64,000 nt of DNA, taken from Bacteroidales bacterium (lineage in GTDB: Bacteria > Bacteroidota > Bacteroidia > Bacteroidales > VadinHA17). Position numbers and translations under genes: made by a program. The stretch lies in NCBI GenBank assembly GCA_017999895.1, contig JAGNKY010000004.1:171569-235568 (forward strand), given 5' to 3'. Of the stretch, positions 1 through 10,158 are shown one piece after another. Positions within the stretch are counted from its first letter, which is position 1. Each line of letters begins with the position of its first letter. Below the pieces are notes generated by a model that was not told the DNA's origin, searched no databases, and worked only from the letters and a program-made list of their open reading frames with translations.

Positions 1-2600
1 ACCATACTGCTAATTCCTTTAACTTCCTGATAAACTTCAGGAAAACTGAAGAGTTAAATAAATTCCTTAAAACAGGTTTGACGATTTCCGACAAAAGCAC
101 TATACAAGGCATTATAAAACCTGACAGTTTAATTTATATTACTGGCGAAGCAAAATATTTTGGAATAAAAAACAATATCCTGGACAAACTATCATTTGAA
201 GCACATTATTCGGATTCTCTTTTAAATGCTTCGATAAAAACATCATCATTTAACCTTATGAATATAGCTGAGCTTAAAAACTTCTATATTAATTTTTCAT
301 CCTTCCCCGATCACTTCAGAACAAATATTGAATGGCTTGAAAGAGATAATGAATCACATAAAGGTTTTTTCGAAGCTTCTGGTGAATTTGTTCCTTTATT
401 GGTGAATAAAAAAGGGTCCTCAGGTGCATTAATGAAGCTTAATATTTTACCAGGTGAGGTATATGTCAAAAACAATGTTTGGAAAATTAATCCGGCTGAA
501 ATTATAGCCGACTCAAACTCTATAAAAATTTCAAGGTTTATTATTAATAATAATGATAATTATTTTATAGCCGAAGGCGCAGCATCGGAAGACAAGATGG
601 ACACCATATATTTTAAGTTAAATGGCATTGATATAGATGTTCTGAATAAATTTACAAAAAAAGATACTATTTCAAAGCCTGGTAAAATAGAGCTCGGTTT
701 AGACGGGATTTTAGGGGGAACTGTAAGCTTAACGGATGTTTACAAAAATCTGATGTTCGAAAGTGATATAAAAATAAGAGATTTTAAAATTCTTGAAAGC
801 AATTATGGAGATGTGAAAGTTAGCTCAGTCTGGAATAAAACTAAAAAAATTGCAGACATTGAAATAAACAACAACTTTGGCGGTAAAAAGATGTTCGATA
901 TAAACGGTTATTATAACCCCGAGACCAAATTTGTCGATTTAAACATCAAAACCGACAGGCTTCCCATGGAGATAATGAATCCGATTGCTAAAACATTTGC
1001 AACCGGAATTACAGGCACTGCCTCCGGTACGGTTCGTTTTTTTGGAGAATTCAAAAAACCTTTTGTTACAGGCACTCTCTTTGCCGAAAATGGAACCATG
1101 AAAATTAATTTTCTGCAAGTAAAATATATTTTTACCGATAGTGTAAAATTTGATAAAGATGCAATACGTTTTAAAAATCTCGTTTTCAAAGATGAAAACG
1201 GTAATTCTGGAACTTTAAGCGGAGCCGTATATCATAAAAATTTCAAAGACTTTTCTCCTGATTTAAATATTACAATTAACAACTGTTTAGTGCTTAATAC
1301 AAAATCGAAGGACAATGAATTCTTTTACGGAACTGCAAGTGCAAGTGGTATTGTAATTATTAAACCTGTTGATCCGGTTTTAAAGTTTGAAATTTCTGTA
1401 AATACAGGCAGGAATTCAAGGTTTTACATCCCACTTACGAGAGGTAAATCGTTAGCTGAAAAATCATTCATTACTTTTGTTGCCCCTTCCGAAAGCGATT
1501 CTTCAGAAGCTTTTCAACAAAAAAAACCGGCCATTTCAAAAAAACAGGGCAAGCCAATTGAATTATCAATCGATCTTGAGGTAACACCCGATGCCGAGGT
1601 TCAACTACTTATTGATCCCAAAGCAGGTGATATTATGAAAGCCTCAGGAAGAGGCAATCTAAACATTAGCCTTGACCGTAAAGGTGTTTTTAAGATTTTT
1701 GGCGATTACACGATTGAGAGCGGAGATTATCTATTCACACTTGGCAACATAATAAACAAATCTTTTTCTGTAGAAAACGGTGGAAAAATATCTTTTAACG
1801 GCGATATTAATGATGCCGATATCGATATTAAAGCAATATATAAAACACGAGCTTCACTTTATGATATAATGCCGGGTATTCTACCCGAATCACAACAAAA
1901 TGAAAGAATACCTGTGGAGTGTCTGCTGGTGCTTACAGGAAAACTTTTTAATCCGGTTGTGGGATTCGATATAAATCTTCCGACAGCCGACGAGGAAACA
2001 AAAGCCTATCTAAGAAGTATTATCAAATCGGACGAAGAGATGAGCCGCCAGTTTCTTTTCTTACTTGTAATGAACAGGTTTTATGCAGATCCTACTCTGG
2101 GCACACAAGCAAAGACTGCCAGCATAGGATCAGCGACAGTGGGAGTAACGACTATGGAAATGCTATCGAACCAGCTCAGTAACTGGCTTTCCCAGATAAG
2201 CAAAGACTTTGATATAGGAATATACTACAGGCCCGAATTCCAGTCTCTCCCTAACTCAAACGAACTTCAGGTTGCACTTTCCACACAACTTCTTAACGAC
2301 AGGGTAACTATTAATGGCAATTTTGATGTGGCAGGAAACCAGGCACAGGGAAGAATAGGAACATCAAAAACAAACACTATAACCGGAGATTTTGAAATTG
2401 AATATAAATTAAGTGAACATTTGAGGTTTAAATTCTTTAATAGGTCGATCGACAATATCTATATAGATAACGGAGTCCAGTACACACAAGGAATAGGGTT
2501 GTTTTACAGACACGATTTCGATAGTTTTAAAGATTTGTTTAACAAGAAAGAAAAGGAGTCGGCTAAAAAAGAAGAAAATATTAATATGGTTAATAAATAA
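1..2600 (+). CDS. TamB/AsmA-like translocation and assembly protein, 5' end outside window
   Basis: The frame is open from base 3 back to the window edge, so the gene starts upstream; about 865 residues are visible. A TTG at 78 is the first start-like codon inside but nothing favours it. The visible part is a long beta-rich protein with a C-terminal TamB (DUF490) type region: a stretch on deriving a two-dimensional, membrane-spanning beta assembly around residues 540-640 of the TTG-based numbering, followed by an end that resembles outer-membrane barrel strands and a Lys/Glu-rich tail. Family members are anchored in the inner membrane, cross the periplasm and help move lipid or assemble outer-membrane proteins. 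The first transmembrane helix is not in view. It is followed by a 137-bp spacer, so it is probably not co-transcribed with exbB. Family assignment is good; specific role is inferred. Confidence 0.82.
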   Translation, partial: HTANSFNFLINFRKTEELNKFLKTGLTISDKSTIQGIIKPDSLIYITGEAKYFGIKNNILDKLSFEAHYSDSLLNASIKTSSFNLMNIAELKNFYINFSSFPDHFRTNIEWLERDNESHKGFFEASGEFVPLLVNKKGSSGALMKLNILPGEVYVKNNVWKINPAEIIADSNSIKISRFIINNNDNYFIAEGAASEDKMDTIYFKLNGIDIDVLNKFTKKDTISKPGKIELGLDGILGGTVSLTDVYKNLMFESDIKIRDFKILESNYGDVKVSSVWNKTKKIADIEINNNFGGKKMFDINGYYNPETKFVDLNIKTDRLPMEIMNPIAKTFATGITGTASGTVRFFGEFKKPFVTGTLFAENGTMKINFLQVKYIFTDSVKFDKDAIRFKNLVFKDENGNSGTLSGAVYHKNFKDFSPDLNITINNCLVLNTKSKDNEFFYGTASASGIVIIKPVDPVLKFEISVNTGRNSRFYIPLTRGKSLAEKSFITFVAPSESDSSEAFQQKKPAISKKQGKPIELSIDLEVTPDAEVQLLIDPKAGDIMKASGRGNLNISLDRKGVFKIFGDYTIESGDYLFTLGNIINKSFSVENGGKISFNGDINDADIDIKAIYKTRASLYDIMPGILPESQQNERIPVECLLVLTGKLFNPVVGFDINLPTADEETKAYLRSIIKSDEEMSRQFLFLLVMNRFYADPTLGTQAKTASIGSATVGVTTMEMLSNQLSNWLSQISKDFDIGIYYRPEFQSLPNSNELQVALSTQLLNDRVTINGNFDVAGNQAQGRIGTSKTNTITGDFEIEYKLSEHLRFKFFNRSIDNIYIDNGVQYTQGIGLFYRHDFDSFKDLFNKKEKESAKKEENINMVNK

Positions 2601-2655
2601 TGCTCATCTGTTATTAACCCGGTATAATAATTATTTCAGGGAATACGTTTTTTAC

Positions 2656-2663
2656 TAATTTTG
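2656..2663 (+). promoter_or_regulatory. Putative -7 promoter element for exbB-exbD-tonB
   Basis: TAATTTTG fits the Bacteroidota TAnnTTTG -7 consensus. It lies 75 bp before the exbB ATG. No clear TTTG -33 element is seen, only TTTC about 18 bp upstream. Confidence 0.4.
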
Positions 2664-2737
2664 TTTTCCAATGCTCTTCCTCAATATTTATGAGGAGAAT
2701 GTGTTATAATAATTAATAATAAATTTAATCTTAAATA

Positions 2738-3424
2738 ATGGAATATATTCTTTTATTAATGCAGGATACAAACCTGGAAGCTGCTGCAAAATCAAAAATG
2801 ACATTAATTGATCTTGCAATAAAGGGGGGTTGGGTAATGATACCAATACTTCTTCTTTCAATAATTGCAGCATATATTTTTATCGAAAGATATTATGTCA
2901 TAAAAAAAGCAAGTACAGAAGATGTGAATTTCATGAATAGAATAAAAGACTATATTCATGAAGGTAAGATTGACGCAGCTCTTGCTTTATGCCGTTCCAC
3001 CGATTCACCGTCTGCAAGAATGGTCGAAAAAGGTATAAGCAGGCTTGGAAGGCCATTGAGTGACATTAACACTGCAATTGAAAATGTAGGAAAACTGGAA
3101 ATCTCAAAACTTGAGAAAGGATTTCCAACACTTGCAACAATTACAGGAACTGAACCTATGCTTGGGTTTCTTGGTACGGTAATAGGAATGGTACAATCCT
3201 TTTATGCAATGTCACAGGCCGGAAACAATATTGAAGTTTCAATTCTCTCTGGTGGTATCTATACCGCACTTATTACTACGGTGGCAGGTCTTACTGTGGC
3301 TATTATTTGTTATTTTGCCTACAATACACTTGTTGTGAAGGTTGAAAAAGTAGTGTTCAATCTCGAGGCCACGCTCACCGAGTTTATGGATATTCTGAAC
3401 GAACCGGTTAAAACAGGAAAATAA
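2738..3424 (+). CDS. exbB: MotA/TolQ/ExbB proton channel family protein
   Basis: This 228-residue inner-membrane protein would form the proton channel that powers TonB or a Tol-like system. Three hydrophobic segments are visible, near residues 33-52, 135-155 and 175-200. The second segment carries the family signature around PMLGFLGTVIGM. The long cytoplasmic loop between the first two segments is typical of ExbB. It is followed one base later by exbD and then by a tonB-like gene, which makes the TonB energising complex the best reading. The order ExbB-ExbD-TonB with tight spacing points to one operon. TolQ is the alternative name, but no tolB or pal gene follows. Confidence 0.9.
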   Translation: MEYILLLMQDTNLEAAAKSKMTLIDLAIKGGWVMIPILLLSIIAAYIFIERYYVIKKASTEDVNFMNRIKDYIHEGKIDAALALCRSTDSPSARMVEKGISRLGRPLSDINTAIENVGKLEISKLEKGFPTLATITGTEPMLGFLGTVIGMVQSFYAMSQAGNNIEVSILSGGIYTALITTVAGLTVAIICYFAYNTLVVKVEKVVFNLEATLTEFMDILNEPVKTGK

Positions 3425-3425
3425 A

Positions 3426-3818
3426 ATGGCACTCTCTGCAAGAAATAAAATAAGTATCAATTTAAACTCGGTTGGAATGACCGATGTCTTTTTCAATCTA
3501 TTACTTTTCTTTATGCTAACATCCACATTGGTTCACCCTACCGCATTACGACTTAATCTGCCGAAAGGCTCGGTTCAAATTGCAGCAAAACCTCAAACTA
3601 CGGTCTCAATAACTAAGGATTTAAAATTATATATTGAAAATCAGCCTATCACATTCGACGAACTGGAGGAAGCATTAAAACAAAAAGTCGGTTCGAATCC
3701 CGACATATATATATCGCTTCATACTGACGAAAGTGTTCCGATAGGAGTTGTAACAAGGGTTTTAAATATAGCTCAAAAAAACAATTATAAGCTGATACTT
3801 GCAACCTCTCCCAAATAG
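3426..3818 (+). CDS. exbD: ExbD/TolR family biopolymer transport protein
   Basis: A 130-residue protein with a short cytoplasmic N-terminus, one transmembrane helix at about residues 19-36 and a periplasmic domain. Asp20 at the start of the helix (motif MTDVFFNLLLFF) is the conserved proton-carrying acidic residue of the family. It starts one base after the exbB stop and its 3' end overlaps the start of the TonB-like gene by 20 bp. It would work with ExbB to harvest the proton gradient. Confidence 0.9.
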   Translation: MALSARNKISINLNSVGMTDVFFNLLLFFMLTSTLVHPTALRLNLPKGSVQIAAKPQTTVSITKDLKLYIENQPITFDELEEALKQKVGSNPDIYISLHTDESVPIGVVTRVLNIAQKNNYKLILATSPK

Positions 3819-4659
3819 CAATTTACGCAATATTCCGACAGAGAAGGGGAAAGGAATTGCGGGAACTATCCTGTTTCATACCGGACTGTTTATAATACTT
3901 TTTATAGTTCATTTTTCTGTGCCTGTACCGGATAAACAAGAGAGTGGAATACTTATCAATTTCGGTTTTGACGATACTGGTTCAGGGCTCATTGAGCCAT
4001 CTTCACCTGCATCACAGCCGGAAACTTCTTCGACAATTAGGACGGTGAACGAACCGACTGGAAAAGAAGAAGCTTTACTTACACAAGATTTTGATAATGA
4101 GGCTCCAGAAGTAAAAAAGGTAAATTTTGATAAGGAAAAACAAGAACAAATCGAAGCTGAAAAAAGGCGGCTTGCCGAACTGGAAGCTGAACGTATAAAA
4201 CAAGAAGAAGAACAGAAAAGGATTAATGAAATAATGAACAGGACTAAAAATGCTCTTGCCGCCTCAAAAAATATAGGCACCGACGCAAAAAGTGAAGGTA
4301 TTGCAGGAGGTCAGGGTAATCAGGGTGTGCCCGAGGGATCGCCAGATTCAAAAACAAGAGGTGAAGGAAGCGGTACAGGCAATAAAGGTATTTCATACAG
4401 TCTCGAAGGGCGCGGATCTATTCTTCTTCCAGCACCCAGATATGACTATCAAGGAGAGGGAAGAGTTGTTGTGGAGGTGAGTGTTGACCGTGCAGGTAAT
4501 GTTATTCAGGCCTTACCCGGAGCGAAAGGAAGCACCACCCTCGATGAGTACCTCCTTAATGCTGCAAAGGAAGCAGCACTTAAAGCAAAATTTGAACCTG
4601 CCCCTAATGCTCCACCTGTTCAGAAAGGAACAATTACTTATAATTTTGTGCTTAGGTAA
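3799..4659 (+). CDS. tonB: TonB family energy transducer
   Basis: This 286-residue protein has a membrane anchor at about residues 21-40, an acidic and Pro/Ser-rich stretch, a highly charged Lys/Glu/Arg helix that may be coiled coil (residues 110-150), a Gly-rich linker, and a C-terminal TonB-type domain of about 85 residues (VVVEVSVDRAGNV, then KAKFEPAP and a closing beta strand). It would span the periplasm and pass energy from ExbB/ExbD to TonB-dependent outer-membrane receptors. The only usable start is TTG at 3799, inside the exbD coding region in another frame, so translation is probably coupled. No receptor gene is present in the window, so the client is unknown. Confidence 0.85.
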   Translation: MQPLPNSNLRNIPTEKGKGIAGTILFHTGLFIILFIVHFSVPVPDKQESGILINFGFDDTGSGLIEPSSPASQPETSSTIRTVNEPTGKEEALLTQDFDNEAPEVKKVNFDKEKQEQIEAEKRRLAELEAERIKQEEEQKRINEIMNRTKNALAASKNIGTDAKSEGIAGGQGNQGVPEGSPDSKTRGEGSGTGNKGISYSLEGRGSILLPAPRYDYQGEGRVVVEVSVDRAGNVIQALPGAKGSTTLDEYLLNAAKEAALKAKFEPAPNAPPVQKGTITYNFVLR

Positions 4660-4683
4660 AATTACCCGAGAAGCACCTGAAAA

Positions 4684-5088
4684 TTAACTTCCCAGTTCCG
4701 ACTTTGCACCCAGAAGTTCTTTAACGGAAAAACCCAGATTATCAATAAGATTATTGTCTTTGATTATATAGTCATTAATACCTTTCCTTGCAAGTTCAAG
4801 CACAACTTCTCCTTTCTCCTGTGCCGACAACATAATAATATAAATATCAGGATACTTATTTCTGATTTTATCTAAAATCTCTATGCCATTCATTACCTCT
4901 TGTCCGGGCTTTGTGAAATAATAATCGAGAATGATTAAATCGGGCTTCATCTTATCCATAGCCCGAAGGCAATCCTCTCCATAATCGAAAGACTCAACAC
5001 GGAAACCTTCAGAAGAAAAAGACTTTACAATCAGACTGGTCATAAAAGGGTCATCGTCAACAACAAATATCAGTTTGTTTTTATCCAT
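4684..5088 (-). CDS. Single-domain response regulator (CheY-like receiver)
   Basis: A 134-residue protein made of one receiver domain and no output domain. The acidic pocket is Asp11-Asp13 (VVDDDP), the phosphorylated residue is Asp55 (IILDYYF), the switch serine is Ser88 (MLSAQ) and the conserved lysine is Lys110 (YIIKD). All catalytic positions are intact, so it should be phosphorylated. Such proteins act by protein-protein contact or as phosphorelay intermediates. No histidine kinase is adjacent; the nearest is the hybrid kinase at 37626. It reads away from glyA with a 101-bp spacer. Confidence 0.88.
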   Translation of the reverse strand: MDKNKLIFVVDDDPFMTSLIVKSFSSEGFRVESFDYGEDCLRAMDKMKPDLIILDYYFTKPGQEVMNGIEILDKIRNKYPDIYIIMLSAQEKGEVVLELARKGINDYIIKDNNLIDNLGFSVKELLGAKSELGS

Positions 5089-5114
5089 CTCCTGATTAAA
5101 TTTCCTTATAAATC

Positions 5115-5122
5115 CAAATTTA
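5115..5122 (-). promoter_or_regulatory. Putative -7 promoter element for the receiver gene
   Basis: On the minus strand this reads TAAATTTG, matching TAnnTTTG, 27 bp before the ATG at 5088. No -33 element is evident. Confidence 0.35.
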
Positions 5123-5189
5123 TATAAAAAGAATTTCTATTCCTAATTTTTTTTTTAAAAAAGAACCATATAAGAAATAATTCCAAATT

Positions 5190-6476
5190 TTACCATTCAT
5201 CGCTAAAAAGAGGATAAGGTTTTATTATTTCTTTAACTTTACTGCCAACGCTATCTATAACTCTTTCACTTTCAATATTTGAAAGCACTTCATCAATAAG
5301 TTCAACTATTAAAGGCATGTGATCTTCTTTTAAGCCACGGGTAGTGATAGCCGGTGTCCCTACTCTTATACCCGAAGTAAGGAAAGGAGATCTGCTATCG
5401 TAAGGTACCATATTTTTGTTAACTGTTATATGTGCCAATACAAGAGCGTTTTCAGCTCTTTTCCCTGTGATATCCGGGTATTTTGTTCTCAAATCAATAA
5501 GCATCAAATGATTATCAGTTCCCCCGGAAATTATTTTATATCCTTTATCTTCAAATGCTTTTGCCATTGCCATAGCGTTCTTTTTAACCTGCTCCTGATA
5601 TCTTTTAAAGCCTGGTTGTAATGCTTCAGCAAATGAAACTGCCTTGGCAGCAATTATATGTTCAAAAGGACCACCCTGCACACCTGGGAAAACAGCAGAA
5701 TTTATTACGGCCGACATCATTTTTATCTCGCCTTTTAGCGTTTTCTGGCCCCATGGGTTTTCATAGTCATTTCCCATTAGAATAATGCCTCCTCTTGGTC
5801 CTCTAAGCGTTTTATGAGTTGTAGAAGTCACTATATGTGCATATTTAAGAGGATTATCGAGAAGCCCTGCTGCGATTAGACCTGCAGGATGAGCCATGTC
5901 CACCATAAGAACTGCACCTACATCATCAGCAATCTTCCTCATTCTTGCATAATCCCACTCCCTTGAGTAAGCCGACGCACCTCCAATTATGAGTTTCGGA
6001 CTCTCCTTGTGTGCAATCTCCTCCATCAGATCATAGTCAATCAAACCGGTCTCTTTATTCACATTATATGATACGGGCCTGTAAAGTATTCCTGAAGAAT
6101 TAACGGGGGAACCATGGGAAAGATGACCTCCATGAGACAAATTCAATCCCATAAAAGTATCGCCCGGTTTAAGATATGCTAAGAAAATAGCCATATTAGC
6201 CTGTGCACCTGAGTGAGGCTGAACATTTACATATTCTGCATTGAAAAGCTTCTTAAGCCTGTCAATTGCAGTCTGCTCAGTCTGATCCACAATTTCACAA
6301 CCCCCATAGTACCGATTCCCAGGATAACCTTCGGCATATTTATTTGTAAGGACGGAGCCCATGGCTTCAAGCACCTGTGGACTAACAAAATTCTCTGAAG
6401 CTATAAGCTCAATCCCTTCAAGCTGACGTTTATATTCCTTATTTATAAGCTCAAAAATCAAAGAGTCTCTATTCAT
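5190..6476 (-). CDS. glyA: Serine hydroxymethyltransferase
   Basis: This 428-residue enzyme interconverts serine and glycine while moving a one-carbon unit to and from tetrahydrofolate in the cytosol, using pyridoxal phosphate. The family is clear from the N-terminal ELIASENF motif, the GCE and [10 protein letters not shown] stretches, the MVDMAHPAG strand and the PLP lysine Lys222 in [14 protein letters not shown]. Length is normal. It sits between a receiver gene and a ClC gene on the same strand with spacers of 101 and 208 bp, so it probably has its own promoter. Confidence 0.97.
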   Translation of the reverse strand: MNRDSLIFELINKEYKRQLEGIELIASENFVSPQVLEAMGSVLTNKYAEGYPGNRYYGGCEIVDQTEQTAIDRLKKLFNAEYVNVQPHSGAQANMAIFLAYLKPGDTFMGLNLSHGGHLSHGSPVNSSGILYRPVSYNVNKETGLIDYDLMEEIAHKESPKLIIGGASAYSREWDYARMRKIADDVGAVLMVDMAHPAGLIAAGLLDNPLKYAHIVTSTTHKTLRGPRGGIILMGNDYENPWGQKTLKGEIKMMSAVINSAVFPGVQGGPFEHIIAAKAVSFAEALQPGFKRYQEQVKKNAMAMAKAFEDKGYKIISGGTDNHLMLIDLRTKYPDITGKRAENALVLAHITVNKNMVPYDSRSPFLTSGIRVGTPAITTRGLKEDHMPLIVELIDEVLSNIESERVIDSVGSKVKEIIKPYPLFSDEW

Positions 6477-6526
6477 ACTTAGTACATTATAAATATTTAA
6501 TTTTATTATATTTTAAAATTGCGGTG

Positions 6527-6534
6527 CAAAAATA
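6527..6534 (-). promoter_or_regulatory. Putative -7 promoter element for glyA
   Basis: Minus-strand TATTTTTG, a match to TAnnTTTG, about 50 bp upstream of the glyA start. No -33 partner is visible. Confidence 0.4.
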
Positions 6535-6684
6535 AGTTTATAAATCTTATAGTTTTAATAAATATGTACACTTTATTAAACAAATAATAAATATTTTTTA
6601 CAAACGAATGATTTTACAGGATGGCTTCAGCCTAAAAGTTTAATCCGGGCATTATATTTTCATACTTCTTATAAGGTTTGGAAA

Positions 6685-8460
6685 CTACTCTTCCGAGAAT
6701 TGTTGTATAAGCATGTCTCTATAGGTCGAAAAAATTCTCGACTTCGATATAAACCCCACATAAATACCCTTATCCAATACTGGTAAATTCCATGCGCCTG
6801 TCCGGCTGAAGGCATCAATTACTGCAGCCATATTTTCTGATTTATCTATATACATAGATGGTACGGTCATAACCTCTCTTACATAAATTTTATCATAAAG
6901 ATCGGGATTGAACATTATTTCCCTCACGTCATCGAGAGTCACTATTCCTTCGAGCACTCCATATTCATCAACAACAGGAAAAATATTTCTTTTTGATTTT
7001 GTAATTATACCGACAAGATCGCGTAAGCGAGCATCCGGCCTAATAGTCATTAAATCTGTTTCAATATCTTTTCTCCAATCCATCACAACAAGCACGGCTT
7101 TGTCTTTATCATGAGTAATAAGTTCACCTCTACTTGCAAGTTGAGTATGATAGATAGAATATTTTACAAAACCTCTCGCAGTTATATATGAAACTGTCGA
7201 AGTGATTATCAAAGGAATCAAGAGGTTATAACCACCTGTAATCTCGGCAATAAGAAATATTGCCGTGAGAGGTGCATGAATTACTCCCGACATCACGCCT
7301 GCCATTCCTACCAGCACAAATCTGCTGTCGGGGAGACTAATATTAAATAATCGTCCTAAGATTAAAGTAACAAAATATCCCGTCAATGCACCCGTAAAAA
7401 GGGTTGGAGCAAAAATACCACCAATGCCTCCTGTACAATTTGTTGAACTCGTAGCAAATACTTTTAATAAAAGCATCGCCCCTGAAATAAACACAAGGTA
7501 AGGCCAGCTGTCATGAAAAATTCCTGAAAATATTGATTGAAAAGAACTTATATTACCATTCAGCATATTATTAATAGTAGTATATCCTTCTCCGAAAAAG
7601 GGAGGAAAAGCCACTATCAGCAAGCCTGTTATTATTGCACCGGTCAAAAGACGAGAATATTCATTATTAATCTTTTTATAGAATTTTTCTGTTAGCAGAG
7701 TCATCTTTGTAAACCATACAGATACAAGTCCGGTAAATATTCCAAGAATAATATACCACAGAACATTTCCTACAATAAAAGGTTCCTTTATAGGGAAACT
7801 GAGAATTACACTGTTACCCATAAGAAACCACGACACTGTGGCTGCTGTTACAGATGAAATAAGTAGAGGCACTATTGAAGAAAGTGTAAGATCGAGCATC
7901 AGTATTTCAAGTGTGAAAACAACCCCGGCAACAGGCGCTTTAAATATTCCTGCTATTGCTCCTGCTGCACCGCAACCGGTTAAAAGCGTAATCTGCCGGT
8001 AATTCATTTTAAAAAGTCGCCCGAGTGATGAACCTATTGAAGAACCTGTAAGCACAATTGGATCTTCTGCACCGACTGAGCCCCCGAAACCTATTGTGAT
8101 GCTGCTTCCAACAAGCGCCGCCCATATATTCTTTGATTTCAGATAGCTCTTTTTCTTTGAAATTGCATATAATATCTGGCTGATGCCATGGCTTATATTT
8201 TCTTTTACTACCAGTTTAACAAAAAAGAAAGTTATAATTATACCTGCAGCAGGAGCAAAAAAATAAAACATATATCCGGCACCCGGCCTTAAATTAGTTG
8301 AAACAAACTGTGCTGTAAAATGTATAGTATTTTTAAGAAGAACTGCTGCAAGAGCACTCAAAAGTCCAACAATTAAACTCAATAAATAAATCTGCCTTGT
8401 CGGATTCAGACTCAAAATACTTTCGATGGCCGATTTACTTATTTTTTTTCTTGATTTCAT
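6685..8460 (-). CDS. ClC-family chloride channel/antiporter with two CBS domains
   Basis: An integral membrane protein of 591 residues with about ten hydrophobic segments followed by two cytoplasmic CBS domains in the last 120 residues. Numbered from an in-frame upstream ATG at 8481, the ion-path motifs are GAEDP (137-141), where Glu139 is the expected gating glutamate, and GGIGGIFAP (351-359). ClC proteins move chloride or exchange it for protons; CBS domains usually bind nucleotides and regulate transport. I place the start at 8460 rather than 8481 because a perfect TATCTTTG element lies between the two (8467-8474). The GAEDP filter differs from the textbook GREGP form. Confidence 0.92.
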   Translation of the reverse strand: MKSRKKISKSAIESILSLNPTRQIYLLSLIVGLLSALAAVLLKNTIHFTAQFVSTNLRPGAGYMFYFFAPAAGIIITFFFVKLVVKENISHGISQILYAISKKKSYLKSKNIWAALVGSSITIGFGGSVGAEDPIVLTGSSIGSSLGRLFKMNYRQITLLTGCGAAGAIAGIFKAPVAGVVFTLEILMLDLTLSSIVPLLISSVTAATVSWFLMGNSVILSFPIKEPFIVGNVLWYIILGIFTGLVSVWFTKMTLLTEKFYKKINNEYSRLLTGAIITGLLIVAFPPFFGEGYTTINNMLNGNISSFQSIFSGIFHDSWPYLVFISGAMLLLKVFATSSTNCTGGIGGIFAPTLFTGALTGYFVTLILGRLFNISLPDSRFVLVGMAGVMSGVIHAPLTAIFLIAEITGGYNLLIPLIITSTVSYITARGFVKYSIYHTQLASRGELITHDKDKAVLVVMDWRKDIETDLMTIRPDARLRDLVGIITKSKRNIFPVVDEYGVLEGIVTLDDVREIMFNPDLYDKIYVREVMTVPSMYIDKSENMAAVIDAFSRTGAWNLPVLDKGIYVGFISKSRIFSTYRDMLIQQFSEE

Positions 8461-8466
8461 AACATG

Positions 8467-8474
8467 CAAAGATA
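8467..8474 (-). promoter_or_regulatory. Putative -7 promoter element for the ClC gene
   Basis: Minus-strand TATCTTTG sits 7 bp before the ATG at 8460 and implies a leader of very few bases. It argues against the longer start at 8481, which would place the promoter inside the coding region. Confidence 0.45.
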
Positions 8475-8623
8475 TGAACATTGAGAAACAGATATTACAA
8501 TTTTCTTATGTTTGTCTTTAGTTATTTTCCTCATAAAAAATATTTGTGAAGGCAGTTGAAATAATTTGACTTTTACCCACGTACTCTAAAAACAAAAAAA
8601 CATTTAAAAATAACCGGCATAGG

Positions 8624-10111
8624 ATGCGGAAAAAATCATTACTAACTTTATTAGCATTTTTTACTGGCTTTGTTCATGTAGCTTATAGTCAGAAGGACGA
8701 TAAACCACCCTTAGCGCCTGTATTAATTAATGTATCAGTACAGCCTGAAACAGGTTTCACAGAAATTTATTGGAATAAAAGTACTTCCCCTGATGTGGCC
8801 GGATATGTTCTTTATTACTTCATCAACAATGGAAGTTTTGCGTTCGATACAATATATAACCCGCAGGCGGAATTTTATATTAACAAAGATTCAAAGGCTA
8901 ATTTCTGGTCAGAATCATATTGTTTGGCAGCCATTGACAGTTCCGGAAACGTTAGTCCCCTTTCAAATCCGCTCTCAACTATATTTACACTTTCAGAGGC
9001 CGATACATGCAAAAGAAATCTGAATATTACATGGAATAATTATTTTATATTCCCCCTGAATGTAAAAGAATACAAAATTAAAATTTCTGAAAACGGGAGT
9101 AATTTTAGAGAAGCAGGTAAGGTGGCTCCGGAATATACCAGCTTTACCATTACCAATATCGAGCCTGAAATTTACTACTGTGTTATAATTGAAGCAGTTC
9201 TTGACAGAGGATTTTATTCTTCATCGAATAAAACGTGCAAAAGTATAACAATGCAGAGAGTTCCTAAATGGATTAATGCTAATTATGCTACGGTAAATGA
9301 TAATCGGCAGATTGAACTCTTATTTTCGATTGATCCTCTTGCAGAAACATGGAATTATACTGTTGAAAGAAAAGAAGAAAATGATACTGCTTTCCAATCG
9401 TTAAATAATATTACCACAGGAGATAAAAATATAAATTTTACCGATATTACCGCAAATTGCACGAAAAGATTCACTTATAGACTTGCCGCCCTTAATAGTT
9501 GTGGAATCAGATCAGCTTATTCAAATATTGCTTCAAATATTACTTCAGAAATTATTTATTCGAATAATGTGATAAAAATTTGCTGGAACCCATATTCAGA
9601 ATGGAGAGGAGGAATTATGACACAGGAACTCTGGGCTGATTTTGGAGGCGGATTTGAAAAATTTACGGAACTTTCACCTTATGACTCATCATATTCAATC
9701 AATTATTCAGAAATAATGTACAGATTGACAGGAAGTCAAATATGTTTTTATCTTGTTGCGGAAGAATGGCCCGACAGTCTGGGTTTTTCCGGCAGAAGCA
9801 AATCGAATATAGTCTGCATGGATATTGAAGAAAAAATTTTTGTTCCTAACACATTCACACCCGATAATGACAATATAAATGATTTATTTCGTCCGGTTTT
9901 TTCATTTACACCTGTTTCATATCTTCTCATAATTACTGACAGAGAGAATAAAAAGCTTTTTGAAAGCAACAATTTTAACGATTCATGGGATGGTTCTGAT
10001 AGCGGTTCCCCTCTTCCTACAGGTGTTTATTTATGGTATCTGAAAGTTAAAACGCCGTCAGGAAAAATGATACAAAAAAACGGAACCATTACAATACTTA
10101 GAAAAAGATAA
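8624..10111 (+). CDS. Secreted protein with type IX (type B) C-terminal sorting domain
   Basis: A 495-residue exported protein. Residues 1-22 form a signal peptide (basic start, hydrophobic core, then AYSQ). The middle consists of fibronectin type III-like beta repeats, with phrases such as SPDVAGYVLYY that are typical of such modules. The last 90 residues are the gliding-motility-associated C-terminal (CHU_C, type B) domain: NTFTPDNDNINDLF, then WDG and PTGVYLWYLKV near the end. That domain sends proteins through the type IX secretion system to the cell surface. The specific function is not evident. It stands alone between two spacers, in the opposite direction to ClC and ahead of the RelA/SpoT gene. 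Confidence 0.85.
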   Translation: MRKKSLLTLLAFFTGFVHVAYSQKDDKPPLAPVLINVSVQPETGFTEIYWNKSTSPDVAGYVLYYFINNGSFAFDTIYNPQAEFYINKDSKANFWSESYCLAAIDSSGNVSPLSNPLSTIFTLSEADTCKRNLNITWNNYFIFPLNVKEYKIKISENGSNFREAGKVAPEYTSFTITNIEPEIYYCVIIEAVLDRGFYSSSNKTCKSITMQRVPKWINANYATVNDNRQIELLFSIDPLAETWNYTVERKEENDTAFQSLNNITTGDKNINFTDITANCTKRFTYRLAALNSCGIRSAYSNIASNITSEIIYSNNVIKICWNPYSEWRGGIMTQELWADFGGGFEKFTELSPYDSSYSINYSEIMYRLTGSQICFYLVAEEWPDSLGFSGRSKSNIVCMDIEEKIFVPNTFTPDNDNINDLFRPVFSFTPVSYLLIITDRENKKLFESNNFNDSWDGSDSGSPLPTGVYLWYLKVKTPSGKMIQKNGTITILRKR

Positions 10112-10158
10112 AATATCGTTACCAATAAAAATGAAAAACAATTAATCTTTAATTGAAC

